DNA from: Rathayibacter sp. VKM Ac-2754
Lineage (GTDB): Bacteria > Actinomycetota > Actinomycetes > Actinomycetales > Microbacteriaceae
Assembly (NCBI RefSeq): GCF_009807095.1
Contig: NZ_WUCC01000014.1
Coordinates: forward strand, 1-64,000
DNA: 64,000 bases
Direction: 5' to 3'
The notes beneath the pieces were generated by a model, which had not been told where the DNA came from, did not search any database, and saw only the letters and a program-made list of their open reading frames with translations. The position numbers were made by a program, and so were the translations under genes. Below, piece by piece: positions 9,190 to 19,554 of the stretch (position 1 is its first letter; each line of letters opens with the position of its first letter).

Positions 9190-10892
9190 CACCGCCCCCG
9201 GGGCCGGTTGAGGGCGAGGGCCCGACACGCAGAGTAATGCTGTCGGGCGCACTTCTTGGAGGGGTGGTCGCAGGCGGAATCGCCTCGGCTATCGACTCGT
9301 CATTCCACACCTCAGCGCTTGCGCCGTCGGCCGCCGGCTCACAGCGGGTGGTGGACCTGGGGGAGTTCGGCGCGGTACCAGACGGAGTTACGGATCTGGG
9401 CCCGGCAATATCGGAAGCTCTGGACTCGCTTGGCGGCGCGAGTTGCATCTTGTCGCTGCCCGTCGGTTCGCCCACAGCGGGTCGGTACTACTTGGCTACC
9501 GACGTCACTCTTGACCGGCCCGGGGTGTCGTTGGATGGCAATGGTATGACTGTCGTGGTGGCGGCCGGCGCGGCGCTCCATGTCGGACGACGCGACGAGC
9601 CGATGGTGTGGGGCGGACGCATCTCGGGCATCAATTGGCTGAGAGAGGGTACCTCGGACGGAAGCGCGATCCCAGCAGGCTCGCGGTTCGTGGTCTTTGA
9701 GAGAGTACGAAACGCGGTTGTCTCGAACTGTTCCTTCAACGGCTCGGACATCGGAGTCGCTTTTCCCTCGAACCCTTCTGGGGGACAGCACGACACAGCC
9801 TTCATTTACATCGTAGGATGCTCCTTCAGCGAAGTGAACTTCGCGGTGAAAGGTGACGTCGATGTCGACGCCCCCGGTCGTTGGGCAGTAGTGGGAGAGG
9901 TTTTCGTTCTAGACGCGTTGATCAATCGCGCCTACGTCAGCGGGATTCACTTCGACGGTGTTGACGGTCTCATGATCACTCGGACGGACTTTGTCAATCT
10001 CGGCTCCGGAAGTGTGACGCACTCTCGAATCGCAGATAAGCGAAACAATGTCTTCATCGGCCAGTGTGACTGGGTTCAAATCGTAGACAATCAGATGTAC
10101 GAAGCCGGCCGGGAGGCCGTCCGGGTCGATGCTGCGCGCCAGGTGAAAATTGAAGGCAATATGATCGCCTGGCCGGGGCAACTCGAGCTGTGCGACGCAG
10201 TCCGTGTCACGGGATATGCGGATTACGACACTCGGTTGCTTGTCGCCTCGAACATCATTGTCTTTTACACCAAAAGTGCCGTTTCGGTCTCGGGAAAAAT
10301 GGGATCTGTCGTAGTCGGCCCGAACTCCACTAGCTTCGATGTGAACAATTCGCGCTACATCGGTCCGCGTGTGGGCACGGCTGTCAGTACGCTGTCGAGC
10401 GAGTCTCACTACCGCTACGACTTCGGTGCCGTGAGCGGCATCGACGCCTCGGAGTTACAGGTGGTCGGAGAAGCGACATTCCGGTCAGGTGAATTTGACC
10501 GGCTCCCGCGGCACTCGTCGACAGTCGCGATCTCGAAGGAGACCTCCTCTGTCGGAAGGTCAGCCGCCATTACGACCGTATATCTCTCCGGACCGATTCC
10601 TGTTTTCGATCTCTCCGCGCTGACGGCGGGATCACCTTCCTTCGGCGGACTTGTTCTGATCTCTGTACGATCCGGCTCGACGGGTGGCGGCAGTGGCGCT
10701 TTCTACCTCGTCATGCTTGCAGGGTCTCCTGCGGCGTGCACCGTTGTCTCCGAGACCGGAGCAACAGCTGAGGGCGAGCTCGGTATCGATTGGAGTGTCG
10801 ACGGGAGTTCTCTCGTCGCCATGGCGCGAGGAGGCGTAGCTGGTCCGATCAGCATTTCGGCGCAGTCCATCGGCGATCTAGTGATCGGGTGA
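9186..10892 (+). CDS. Secreted pectate-lyase-3-type right-handed beta-helix protein
   Basis: The 568-residue protein has an export signal near the N-terminus: TRRVMLSGALLGG (Arg15-Arg16, possibly Tat) then a hydrophobic run. The mature part starts VVDLGEFGAVPDGVTDLGPA, the usual opening of Pectate_lyase_3 (PF12708) beta-helix proteins. It continues with parallel beta-helix rungs such as VSNCSFNGSDIGVAF and VQIVDNQMYEAGREAV. ATG 9186 overlaps the flippase stop (ATGA), which discards a long upstream extension of the frame. The last 15 bases overlap the convergent nucleotidyltransferase-like gene. As the last gene of the operon it may cleave or bind the product polymer. No catalytic residues can be assigned. 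Confidence 0.75.
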   Translation: MTPPPGPVEGEGPTRRVMLSGALLGGVVAGGIASAIDSSFHTSALAPSAAGSQRVVDLGEFGAVPDGVTDLGPAISEALDSLGGASCILSLPVGSPTAGRYYLATDVTLDRPGVSLDGNGMTVVVAAGAALHVGRRDEPMVWGGRISGINWLREGTSDGSAIPAGSRFVVFERVRNAVVSNCSFNGSDIGVAFPSNPSGGQHDTAFIYIVGCSFSEVNFAVKGDVDVDAPGRWAVVGEVFVLDALINRAYVSGIHFDGVDGLMITRTDFVNLGSGSVTHSRIADKRNNVFIGQCDWVQIVDNQMYEAGREAVRVDAARQVKIEGNMIAWPGQLELCDAVRVTGYADYDTRLLVASNIIVFYTKSAVSVSGKMGSVVVGPNSTSFDVNNSRYIGPRVGTAVSTLSSESHYRYDFGAVSGIDASELQVVGEATFRSGEFDRLPRHSSTVAISKETSSVGRSAAITTVYLSGPIPVFDLSALTAGSPSFGGLVLISVRSGSTGGGSGAFYLVMLAGSPAACTVVSETGATAEGELGIDWSVDGSSLVAMARGGVAGPISISAQSIGDLVIG

Positions 10893-11849
10893 GCCGGTCT
10901 GGGAGCGGCTGTCTCGTTCGTTGTATCGAGTGACGGCACGAGTTCGGATGACGGAGCGCAGCGCCGAGGGGAGCGAAGCGATCCCGCTACGCAGCCGATG
11001 TGCGCGGAGCGAGGCGATTGCGAGCCTGCCCGGCGGGGTGGAGGGATGCTGAGCCCGGAGCTCGTCCTCGGAGGACACTGCCGCGTGCCACAGCACCCGC
11101 AGCCTTGCCACACCCTTAACCTCGAACAGACGCGTGATCCAGAGATAGGTCCGCTGCGGCTGAGCAGTCATCGCCATCCAGCGGAAATAGCGAGGATCGC
11201 GGCGTGCGTGAAAGAGCTTGTCTTCTGGTGTCTCGAAACCGACTGCCCGCAGGAATGGCTCCAGTGTTGCCAGCGAGCCCGTTTGCTCCGCGATGACCGC
11301 CATTTCCTCGATTAGCTCCGACTGATTACGGCTTAGTTCGATCAGACTCGTGAGAGAGGCGCGGTGGCGTTCTTCGAATGGTGTCCGCAGGTCATGGAGA
11401 GCGAGGATGAGCGCCGAGGAGCCACGGTCCGGTATCGCAACGGGAGTGTTCGCCAGAATGATCTCCTCCCGGCGCACCCAGAGAACGTCGAAAACGAGGA
11501 CGTCGTCAGCTATGAAGCCCGGGTAGTGCCGATGCAGGTCGATGTCGCAGGGCCATGTCTGGTTCACTAGAGCGACAGAGTGGGGTGAGATGACACCTTG
11601 TTCGAGCGGTTCGAGACGCGCACTCCAGCCGTAGTCATGAAGCGCAGCTCTCATCGCGTCGAAACCCGAAGGCTCCACCAGAATATCCGCATCCGCGTGC
11701 GTGCGCGGGGAGCGCAGCCTGTGGTGCTCAGCGCTCGGTCCCTTGATGCTAATCGTACGTACGTTGTTCTCACGCGCGATGTGATGAACAAGGGCATGCG
11801 CCAGACGGGTCGCATCTGGCAGTTGCAGGGCTTCGTTAACCACGATCAC
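10878..11849 (-). CDS. PF14907-type uncharacterised nucleotidyltransferase-like protein
   Basis: The 323-residue protein matches the NTP_transf_5 pattern. It has ISIKGPSAEHHRL, then DADILVEPSGFDAMRAAL with the paired acidic residues of the polymerase-beta nucleotidyltransferase fold, and later CDIDLHRHYPGF with a third acidic site. No membrane segment is seen. It is the last gene of the minus-strand operon, 19 bases after the DUF1972 glycosyltransferase, and overlaps the beta-helix gene tail to tail. Members of this family are known beside PqqD-like proteins in exopolysaccharide and peptide clusters. Substrate and product are unknown. Confidence 0.7.
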   Translation of the reverse strand: MIVVNEALQLPDATRLAHALVHHIARENNVRTISIKGPSAEHHRLRSPRTHADADILVEPSGFDAMRAALHDYGWSARLEPLEQGVISPHSVALVNQTWPCDIDLHRHYPGFIADDVLVFDVLWVRREEIILANTPVAIPDRGSSALILALHDLRTPFEERHRASLTSLIELSRNQSELIEEMAVIAEQTGSLATLEPFLRAVGFETPEDKLFHARRDPRYFRWMAMTAQPQRTYLWITRLFEVKGVARLRVLWHAAVSSEDELRAQHPSTPPGRLAIASLRAHRLRSGIASLPSALRSVIRTRAVTRYNERDSRSQTGSPDH

Positions 11850-11868
11850 CGCGACGTGCGCGGACCTC

Positions 11869-12986
11869 TCATCGTTGCTTGGTTCCTTGACGCTCGACGA
11901 TCAGCTTTTCGAGCGCGGCCTCGTAGCGCTGATTGACGGAAGCCCAGGAATACTCATTAGCAGCGCGAATCCTCGCCGCCGAGACAAGGCGTTCTTGCTG
12001 CGACTCGTCGCGCATGAGGCCGTCGATCGTTCGCTCGATCGCTATAGGTGTAGGTGGTGTGAACAGCGCTGCATCGGCCAGTACCTCGCGGTTGTAGACA
12101 GTGTCGCGGGCCACCGTCGGCGCCCCTGCTGCCATGGCCTGTACGAGAGCAGGGTTTGTTCCCCCGACGCTGTGTCCATGGAAATAGACGCCGGCATGCT
12201 GCCAGAGCGAAAGGAGTCTTTTGTCATTACTGACATGCCCCAGCCACTGTACGTTCGCAGACTGTCGAGCAAGCTCATCCGCCCTCTGGTCGAACTCCCC
12301 GCCATAGCCAGTGGAGCCGACGATCACGATCGGCCACTTCTTGCTGAGTGTTTCAGCTGCAGTGAGGAATTCGTCGATGGAATTTTCGGGCACGAATCGC
12401 GCGACGACGAGGACGTAACCGCGGTGCGACAGGCCTGGCTCGACGGGAAGATCTTCGGGAATGTCTCCGCCGTAGGGTACGAAGACGCCGTCGCGCCCGA
12501 AATCCCTCTGCCACCGAGTGCGGATCGCCTCCGAGTCATAGAGTAACTCATTGCCCCAGAGCGCCGTCGCTTTGGCGCCCGCGCGGAACATCGCCTTTGC
12601 CGCGCGACCCCACTTGGCGCGATCCCATTCGATTCCGTCGACGTTGACGAGCGTAGGAATCTGACGGGCGCGGAGGACCGGGAGCCAGAAGCCGTTCGCG
12701 ACGTTCATCACTAGAGCGACATCGGGCTTCCGGACGGCGCTGTCGAGGCAGGATGTGAGGCCGTAGGAGAGAGTACTCAGAGACTTGGACTCAATGCCGC
12801 GAGTAAGCCTGCTTGTCACCCGATTGTCTCGGTCGACGTCATCTGGTTTGGTCGCGCCGGCGCGGCCATAGACCGTGACGTCCCATCCGTTCTCGGCGAG
12901 ATACGGAGCGAGTTTCCGGACGGCTGTTTCGAAGCCACCGTAGAAACTCGGATAGCCGCGGGTCCCGATTATGGCCACTGATCGAC

Positions 12987-12990
<4 letters not shown>
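11869..12990 (-). CDS. DUF1972-type glycosyltransferase (rhamnosyltransferase-like)
   Basis: The 373-residue protein opens SVAIIGTRGYPSFYGGFET, the hallmark of DUF1972, the N-terminal domain of Cps2T/WsaF-type rhamnosyltransferases. The C-terminal GT-B half has YVLVVARFVPENSIDEFL and VGGTNPALVQAMAAGAPTVA. The ATG overlaps the stop of the PqqD-like gene (ATGA). It lies downstream of rmlA and rmlB, which make dTDP-4-keto-6-deoxyglucose on the way to dTDP-rhamnose, so transfer of L-rhamnose is a reasonable inference. rmlC and rmlD are not in the window. Confidence 0.85.
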
Positions 12991-14440
<1,450 letters not shown>

Positions 14441-14473
14441 TCAGGTTCGACGGTATCGCACGCCCGATGCGGA

Positions 14474-14496
14474 CCCGTTCGTTGTCACCGAACGGG
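14474..14496 (-). terminator. Hairpin across the rmlA stop codon
   Basis: A perfect 8-bp stem (CCCGTTCG / CGAACGGG, 14474-14481 with 14489-14496) and 7-base loop span the end of rmlA. There is no T-run, so it may attenuate between rmlA and rmlB or protect the RNA end rather than terminate fully. Confidence 0.4.
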
Positions 14497-15369
14497 GGAG
14501 GAACCGCCGAGTTCGAGGAGTCGGTTGAGGTAGGCGCCGTAGCCGCTCTTGACCAGCGGTGCCGCGAGGGTCGAGAGCTGGGTGTCGTCGATCCAGCCGT
14601 GGCGCCAGGCGATCTCCTCGATGCAGCCGATCTTGAACCCCTGACGCTGCTCGATCACCCGTACGAACTCCGTCGCCTCGATCATCGAGTCGAACGTGCC
14701 CGTGTCCAGCCACGCCGTGCCCCGATCCAGGACCTGCACGTTCAAGGTGCCCGCCTCGAGGTACCGCTCGTTGACGGTCGAGATCTCCAGCTCACCCCGC
14801 GCGGAGGGCTGGATGGTCTTCGCGATCGCCACGATGTCGTTGTCGTAGAAGTAGAGCCCCGGTACCGCGTAGTTCGACTTGGGCCTCTCGGGCTTCTCCT
14901 CGATCGACAGCGCGTGGAAGTCCGCATCGAACTCGACCACCCCGTAGGCCCGCGGATCCGCGACCTGGTACGCGAAGATCACCGCACCCTTCACATCGGT
15001 GTTCGCCGCGAGAGCGGTGCCCAACGCGGTCCCGTGGAAGATGTTGTCGCCCAGCACCAGCGCGACCGAGTCGCCGCCGATGAAGTCCTCACCGATCAGG
15101 AACGCCTGCGCCAACCCGTCCGGCGACTCCTGCACCGCATACGAGATCGACATGCCCAGCGCCGACCCGTCACCCAGCAGGGCGCGGAACTGGTCGTTGT
15201 ACTCCGGGGTCGTGATCACGAGCACCTCATCGATCCCGGCCATCATCAGCGTCGACAGCGGGTAGTAGATCATCGGCTTGTCGTAGATCGGCATCAACTG
15301 CTTCGAGATGCCCTTCGTGATCGGCCACAACCGCGACCCCGAACCACCCGCCAGGATGATCCCCTTCAC
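14485..15369 (-). CDS. rmlA: Glucose-1-phosphate thymidylyltransferase
   Basis: The enzyme makes dTDP-glucose from dTTP and glucose-1-phosphate, the first step to dTDP-rhamnose. The 294-residue length is normal. The signature [19 protein letters not shown] followed by [11 protein letters not shown] is at the N-terminus, and VLGDNIFHG carries the catalytic aspartate region. The start is GTG 15369. It precedes rmlB with a 101-base gap containing a hairpin. No Shine-Dalgarno is obvious; a TAGGGT box about 90 bases upstream on the same strand is a possible promoter. Confidence 0.94.
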   Translation of the reverse strand: MKGIILAGGSGSRLWPITKGISKQLMPIYDKPMIYYPLSTLMMAGIDEVLVITTPEYNDQFRALLGDGSALGMSISYAVQESPDGLAQAFLIGEDFIGGDSVALVLGDNIFHGTALGTALAANTDVKGAVIFAYQVADPRAYGVVEFDADFHALSIEEKPERPKSNYAVPGLYFYDNDIVAIAKTIQPSARGELEISTVNERYLEAGTLNVQVLDRGTAWLDTGTFDSMIEATEFVRVIEQRQGFKIGCIEEIAWRHGWIDDTQLSTLAAPLVKSGYGAYLNRLLELGGSSPVR

Positions 15370-15584
15370 GACTGCGACCCGGTCGATCCGGCCGGCTGGC
15401 AGGTGGACGTCGGGCGCTGAGAGGCGGTTGGCGCGAATGGGGGGAGGTTCACGGTCGACGACCCTATGCGGTCCGTGTTTCCGTCCGGTTGCGGCGGGCG
15501 CGAAGAGAACGCTTTCCTGGCGCTGATCGTGGCCCCAGTTCGGAAGGCACCGGGGGCCTCCAACTCTCGCGGCGCCCCCGCCGG

Positions 15585-15590
15585 TATCAT
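15585..15590 (+). promoter_or_regulatory. Leaderless-type promoter of sua5
   Basis: TATCAT ends nine bases before the ATG at 15600, so the transcript probably begins at or next to the start codon. No Shine-Dalgarno sequence is present. Confidence 0.55.
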
Positions 15591-15599
15591 TGCCGCGTT

Positions 15600-16517
15600 A
15601 TGGCTCGCATCTACGACTGCTCCGTCGACACCGACCTCCTCACCGGCACCCGTCTCGCTCGGACGGCGATCGGCCGTGGCGAGCTCGTCGTGATCCCCAC
15701 CGACACCGTCTACGGCGTGGCGGCGAACGCGTTCGACGCGGCCGCCGTCCAGCGCCTGCTCGACGCGAAGGGACGGACCAGGCAGTCGCCGCCTCCCGTG
15801 CTGATCGGCGATCTCGCGGCGCTCGACGCGCTCGCCGAGAACGTTCCCGAGCCCGTCCGCGAGCTGGCGAAGGCCTTCTGGCCCGGCGGGCTCACGATCG
15901 TGCTGCACGCGCAGCCGTCGCTGGTCTGGGACCTGGGGGAGACCCGCGGGACCGTCGCCTTGCGCATGCCCGACAACCCCGTCACGATCGAGCTGCTCGC
16001 CGAGACCGGCCCGCTCGCGGTGTCGTCGGCGAACAAGACCGGGCAGTCCTCCGCCACCACGGCCCAGGAGGCGTTCGACCAGCTCGGCGACGCGGTCGAC
16101 GTCTACCTCGACGCGGGAGCGGCCGGCACGCGCTACGCGGATCGCCCGACGGGCGCCAGCGAGTCCTCCACCATCGTCGACGCCACGGCGCTGAGCTTCG
16201 AGGGCGGCACGCTGCGCATCCTCCGCCAGGGCGTCGTCTCGGCCGAGCAGATCCGCGAGGTCATCGGCGACCTGCTGCCGGATCCCGACAGTGACGCCTC
16301 CGCAGTGCCGTCCTACGACGCGTCGACCGACACCTCTCTTCCCGACGCGGAGGCGGACGAGCCCGCAGTGTCGAACGAGCCTGCAGCATCGGATGAGCCC
16401 GCACCGTCGGACCAGCCCGCGCCGAGCGCGCGCCCCGACTGGGCGTCCGGCGCCCGCCTGCAGGACGAGCCGGCGGCGAGCGGACGCGCGCGCCCCGACT
16501 CCGCTCCGGGTGAGTAG
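15600..16517 (+). CDS. sua5: L-threonylcarbamoyladenylate synthase with a low-complexity tail
   Basis: The enzyme makes threonylcarbamoyl-AMP for the t6A37 modification of tRNA. The catalytic core (about residues 1-225) has GELVVIPTDTVYGVAANAF, KAFWPGGLTIVL and GPLAVSSANKTGQSSATT, all typical of YrdC/Sua5. Residues about 226-305 form a Pro/Ala/Ser/Glu-rich tail with repeated EPA and SDEPA units, absent from usual actinobacterial members and resembling no domain. ATG 15600 follows a leaderless-type promoter. It precedes wecA by three bases. Confidence 0.93.
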   Translation: MARIYDCSVDTDLLTGTRLARTAIGRGELVVIPTDTVYGVAANAFDAAAVQRLLDAKGRTRQSPPPVLIGDLAALDALAENVPEPVRELAKAFWPGGLTIVLHAQPSLVWDLGETRGTVALRMPDNPVTIELLAETGPLAVSSANKTGQSSATTAQEAFDQLGDAVDVYLDAGAAGTRYADRPTGASESSTIVDATALSFEGGTLRILRQGVVSAEQIREVIGDLLPDPDSDASAVPSYDASTDTSLPDAEADEPAVSNEPAASDEPAPSDQPAPSARPDWASGARLQDEPAASGRARPDSAPGE

Positions 16518-16520
16518 CCG

Positions 16521-17756
16521 ATGATCACCTTCGCCCTCGTCTCGCTCGCTGTCGCGATCGTGACCGGCGCCCTGTCCTTCGTGATCTGGAAGCTGAGCCT
16601 GAAGTACCGGCTCTACCCCAAGATCCGGGTCAGGGACATGCACACGCGGCCGACGCCCCGACTCGGCGGCATCGCGATGTTCCTCGGGATCGTGGTCGGC
16701 TTCGCGATCGCCTCGCAGCTGCCCTACTTCCGGCTGGTGTTCTCGAATCCGGAGCCGATCCTCGCGATCCTCGGCGCGAGCCTCCTCATCGTGCTCATCG
16801 GCGTGGCCGACGACATCTGGGACCTCGACTGGACGACGAAGCTGGCGGGCCAGCTGATCGCGGCCGGCCTGATCGCGTGGAAGGGCGTGCAGATCGTCTC
16901 GCTGCCCATCGGCGGGCTCACGGTCGGCTCCCCGTGGATGTCGCTCATCATCACGGTGCTCGCGATCGTCCTCGTGACCAACGCCCTCAACTTCATCGAC
17001 GGCCTCGACGGCCTCGTCGCCGGCGTCGCTCTCATCTCCAACGGCGTGTTCTTCCTCTACAGCTACCTGCTCGTGCAGCAGACCTCGCCGACGGACTACT
17101 TCAACCTCGCCTCGCTGATCGCGGTCGTGCTGGTCGGCGCCTGCGCCGGCTTCCTGCCGATCAACTGGCGGCCGGCGAAGATGTTCATGGGCGACGGGGG
17201 AGCGCTGCTCGTCGGAATGCTGATGGCGACCTCGGCCATCGCGGTGACGGGGCAGATCGACCCGGCTCAGCTGGCGGCGAAGGAGCTGCTCCCCGCGTTC
17301 ATCCCGATCATCCTGCCGTTCGCGATCCTGGTCGTGCCGCTGATGGACTTCGGGCTCGCGGTGTTCAGGAGGCTGCGCGCCGGCAAGTCGCCGTTCAGCG
17401 CCGACCGCAAGCACCTCCACCACCGCCTGCTCGACATGGGGCACTCGCACCTGCACGCCGTCCTCATCTTCTACGCGTGGACCGCCGTCATCGCCTTCAG
17501 CTGCCTGCTGATGTTCGTCGTCGACGTGCTGTGGGTCCCGCTCGTGTTCCTCGCGGTGGGCCTGCTCGCCTGCACGATCGTGACGCTCGCCCCGCTCAGC
17601 CGGCGCAAGCGGCTCGAGGCGGCTGCCCAGCTCGCCGAGGCCTCGCCCGTCCTCGACCCCCTCGACCGCGCCTCCGAGCCCGGTCGTCCGTCCGCCGCGC
17701 TCCCGCTCGGTCGTGACACGACAGCGTCGCCCGCGGCGCGGAAAGAAGCATCATGA
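16521..17756 (+). CDS. wecA: Polyprenyl-phosphate GlcNAc-1-phosphate transferase (WecA family)
   Basis: This membrane enzyme (411 residues, about eleven helices) transfers a sugar-1-phosphate from a UDP-sugar to polyprenyl phosphate. Family motifs are present in order: MHTRPTPRLGGIAMFLG, VADDIWDLDWTTKLAGQ, ALNFIDGLDGLVAGV with the catalytic aspartates, MFMGDGGALLVG, and the HLHHRLLDMGH loop. The C-terminal 50 residues are a variable cytoplasmic tail. It lies between sua5 and atpI, as in many actinobacteria. It may start teichoic-acid-like or cell-wall glycan synthesis and could prime the nearby polysaccharide pathway. Confidence 0.92.
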   Translation: MITFALVSLAVAIVTGALSFVIWKLSLKYRLYPKIRVRDMHTRPTPRLGGIAMFLGIVVGFAIASQLPYFRLVFSNPEPILAILGASLLIVLIGVADDIWDLDWTTKLAGQLIAAGLIAWKGVQIVSLPIGGLTVGSPWMSLIITVLAIVLVTNALNFIDGLDGLVAGVALISNGVFFLYSYLLVQQTSPTDYFNLASLIAVVLVGACAGFLPINWRPAKMFMGDGGALLVGMLMATSAIAVTGQIDPAQLAAKELLPAFIPIILPFAILVVPLMDFGLAVFRRLRAGKSPFSADRKHLHHRLLDMGHSHLHAVLIFYAWTAVIAFSCLLMFVVDVLWVPLVFLAVGLLACTIVTLAPLSRRKRLEAAAQLAEASPVLDPLDRASEPGRPSAALPLGRDTTASPAARKEAS

Positions 17757-18196
17757 CCGGAGAGAACCCGGCCGCCGTCCGTCAGCAGCCCGCCTCGGTG
17801 CCCGTCCTGCGCCGCACCCTCGTCATCGGAGGCGTCTTCGTCCTCGCCCTGGCGGTGATCGGTGCCGTCGTCGGCTTCCTCGCCGCCGGAGCGGAGGGTG
17901 CGCTCGGCGCCCTGCTCGGCGCGATCGTCGGGGGAGTGATGGTCGCCCTGACCGCCGCGAGCATCCTCGTCGCCAACCGCCTCGACATCGGCGGCTTCTT
18001 CGCTGTCGTCCTCGGCACGTGGCTGGCCAAGTTCGTGCTCTTCATCATCGCGGCCCTGGTGCTGCGCGATCAGCCCTGGCTGAACAGCACGGCGATGTTC
18101 GTCACGATCATCGTCGCCGTGCTCGGATCGCTCGTGATCGACGTCCTGGTGGTCTCGCGCTCGCGCATCCCGAACGTCAGCGACATCGCTCGATGA
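17753..18196 (+). CDS. atpI: ATP synthase protein I-like membrane protein
   Basis: The 147-residue protein has four hydrophobic segments in AtpI-like arrangement. These are a pair after a short cytoplasmic N-terminus (VIGGVFVLALAVIGAVVGFL, then GALLGAIVGGVMVALTAASI), followed by GGFFAVVLGTWLAKFVLFII and FVTIIVAVLGSLVIDVLVV. AtpI homologues help assemble the c-ring. The ATG overlaps the wecA stop. It is separated from atpB by a terminator hairpin and a new promoter, so it is probably transcribed mainly with wecA. Confidence 0.75.
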   Translation: MTGENPAAVRQQPASVPVLRRTLVIGGVFVLALAVIGAVVGFLAAGAEGALGALLGAIVGGVMVALTAASILVANRLDIGGFFAVVLGTWLAKFVLFIIAALVLRDQPWLNSTAMFVTIIVAVLGSLVIDVLVVSRSRIPNVSDIAR

Positions 18197-18214
18197 GCGG
18201 CAGCCGAGTGCTTT

Positions 18215-18241
18215 CTGAGAGCCTCGCGATTCGGCTCTCAG
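18215..18241 (+). terminator. Hairpin terminator after atpI
   Basis: A perfect 9-bp inverted repeat (CTGAGAGCC / GGCTCTCAG) with a 9-base loop lies 19 bases after the atpI stop, followed by a T-containing stretch. It separates the sua5-wecA-atpI unit from the atp operon. Confidence 0.6.
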
Positions 18242-18254
18242 GCCGTTCTGTTGC

Positions 18255-18260
18255 TACAGT
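18255..18260 (+). promoter_or_regulatory. Probable -10 element of the atp operon
   Basis: TACAGT lies just after the terminator hairpin and about 150-200 bases before the possible atpB starts. No good -35 is seen. A promoter is expected here because of the terminator upstream. Confidence 0.45.
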
Positions 18261-18407
18261 AGGGATGAATCCGCAGGCGAACGTGTCCTCAGGTCGTCTC
18301 ATCGTTGATGTCGGCCGTCGAGTACGAACGCCGACCCAGCGGATGACCCCACCTTTCGTCGTCGCGAGAGCGTTGCGTCCGAATGATTCGATTCGGTCGG
18401 CTGCAAC

Positions 18408-19256
18408 GTGCCACGCCCCGAATTCCAGGAGCTAGCGCTGTTTGCTAACGCTGTGACCCTGTTGGTCTCGACCTCGACCGGTGAGAGTGACTTCCACACC
18501 CCGTCGATCTCCGAGTTCTTCCCGCCCGGATTCCTCTTCGAGGGATCCCCATTCGAGATCAACCGCGTCATGCTGGTCCGCTTCATCGCGGTCATCGCAC
18601 TGATGCTGTTCTTCTACTTCGGGACGCGCAGGATGCGCATCGTCCCGGGCCGCTTCCAGAGCATCGTCGAGATGGCCTTCGACTTCGTGCGCGTCACGAT
18701 CGCCAAGGACATCCTCGGCGAGAAGGACGCCCGTCGCTTCCTCCCCATCCTGGTCACGATCTTCTTCGCGATCCTCTCGATGAACCTGACCGGCATCGTG
18801 CCGTTCCTGAACATCGCGGGCACCTCGGTGGTCGGGATGCCGCTGTTCCTCGGCCTGGTCGCGTACGTCACCTTCATCTACGCCGGCATCAAGGACCGCG
18901 GGATGGGCTTCTTCAAGAACGCCCTGTTCCCGCCCGGGGCCCCGTTCCTCATCTACTTCATCCTCACGCCGATCGAGCTGCTGCAGACGTTCATCATCCG
19001 TCCGCTCTCGCTCGCGCTCCGACTCGTGATGAACATGATCGTCGGGCACCTCCTCCTGGTGCTGTGCTTCTCTGCGACGCAGTTCTTCCTCTTCAGCTCG
19101 CAGGTCGACCCGGGCTTCAAGCTCTTCGGCATCCTGACCTTCGGCTTCGGAGGCGCGTTCACGCTCTTCGAGCTCCTGGTCGCCGTCCTGCAGGCCTACA
19201 TCTTCACGCTCCTCACCGCGGTCTACATCCAGTTGGCCGTCGCCGAGGAGCACTGA
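18408..19256 (+). CDS. atpB: F1Fo ATP synthase subunit a
   Basis: The Fo stator subunit forms the two proton half-channels. The frame has PFEINRVMLVRFIAVIALML near the N-terminus, MNLTGIVPFLNIAG, and IRPLSLALRLVMNMIVGHLL containing the essential arginine of helix 5. It ends TAVYIQLAVAEEH. The start is uncertain. GTG 18408 is the outer limit and lacks a Shine-Dalgarno. In-frame CTG 18438 has AGGAG six bases upstream. GTG 18453 is also possible. Homologous proteins usually begin close to the VTLLVSTSTGESDFH segment, favouring the shorter forms. Confidence 0.92.
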   Translation: MPRPEFQELALFANAVTLLVSTSTGESDFHTPSISEFFPPGFLFEGSPFEINRVMLVRFIAVIALMLFFYFGTRRMRIVPGRFQSIVEMAFDFVRVTIAKDILGEKDARRFLPILVTIFFAILSMNLTGIVPFLNIAGTSVVGMPLFLGLVAYVTFIYAGIKDRGMGFFKNALFPPGAPFLIYFILTPIELLQTFIIRPLSLALRLVMNMIVGHLLLVLCFSATQFFLFSSQVDPGFKLFGILTFGFGGAFTLFELLVAVLQAYIFTLLTAVYIQLAVAEEH

Positions 19257-19303
19257 CCCCTCAACTCACGGGCTCCCGCCCGTTCTCACGATCCCCCCAC
19301 TGA

Positions 19304-19552
<249 letters not shown>

Positions 19553-19554
19553 TC

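Noticed and set aside
15366-17456. Very long open frame on the minus strand opposite sua5 and wecA
   Set aside because: High-GC shadow frame: Arg/Asp/Val/His-rich low-complexity translation with no family motifs, while the plus strand has clear Sua5 and WecA motifs.
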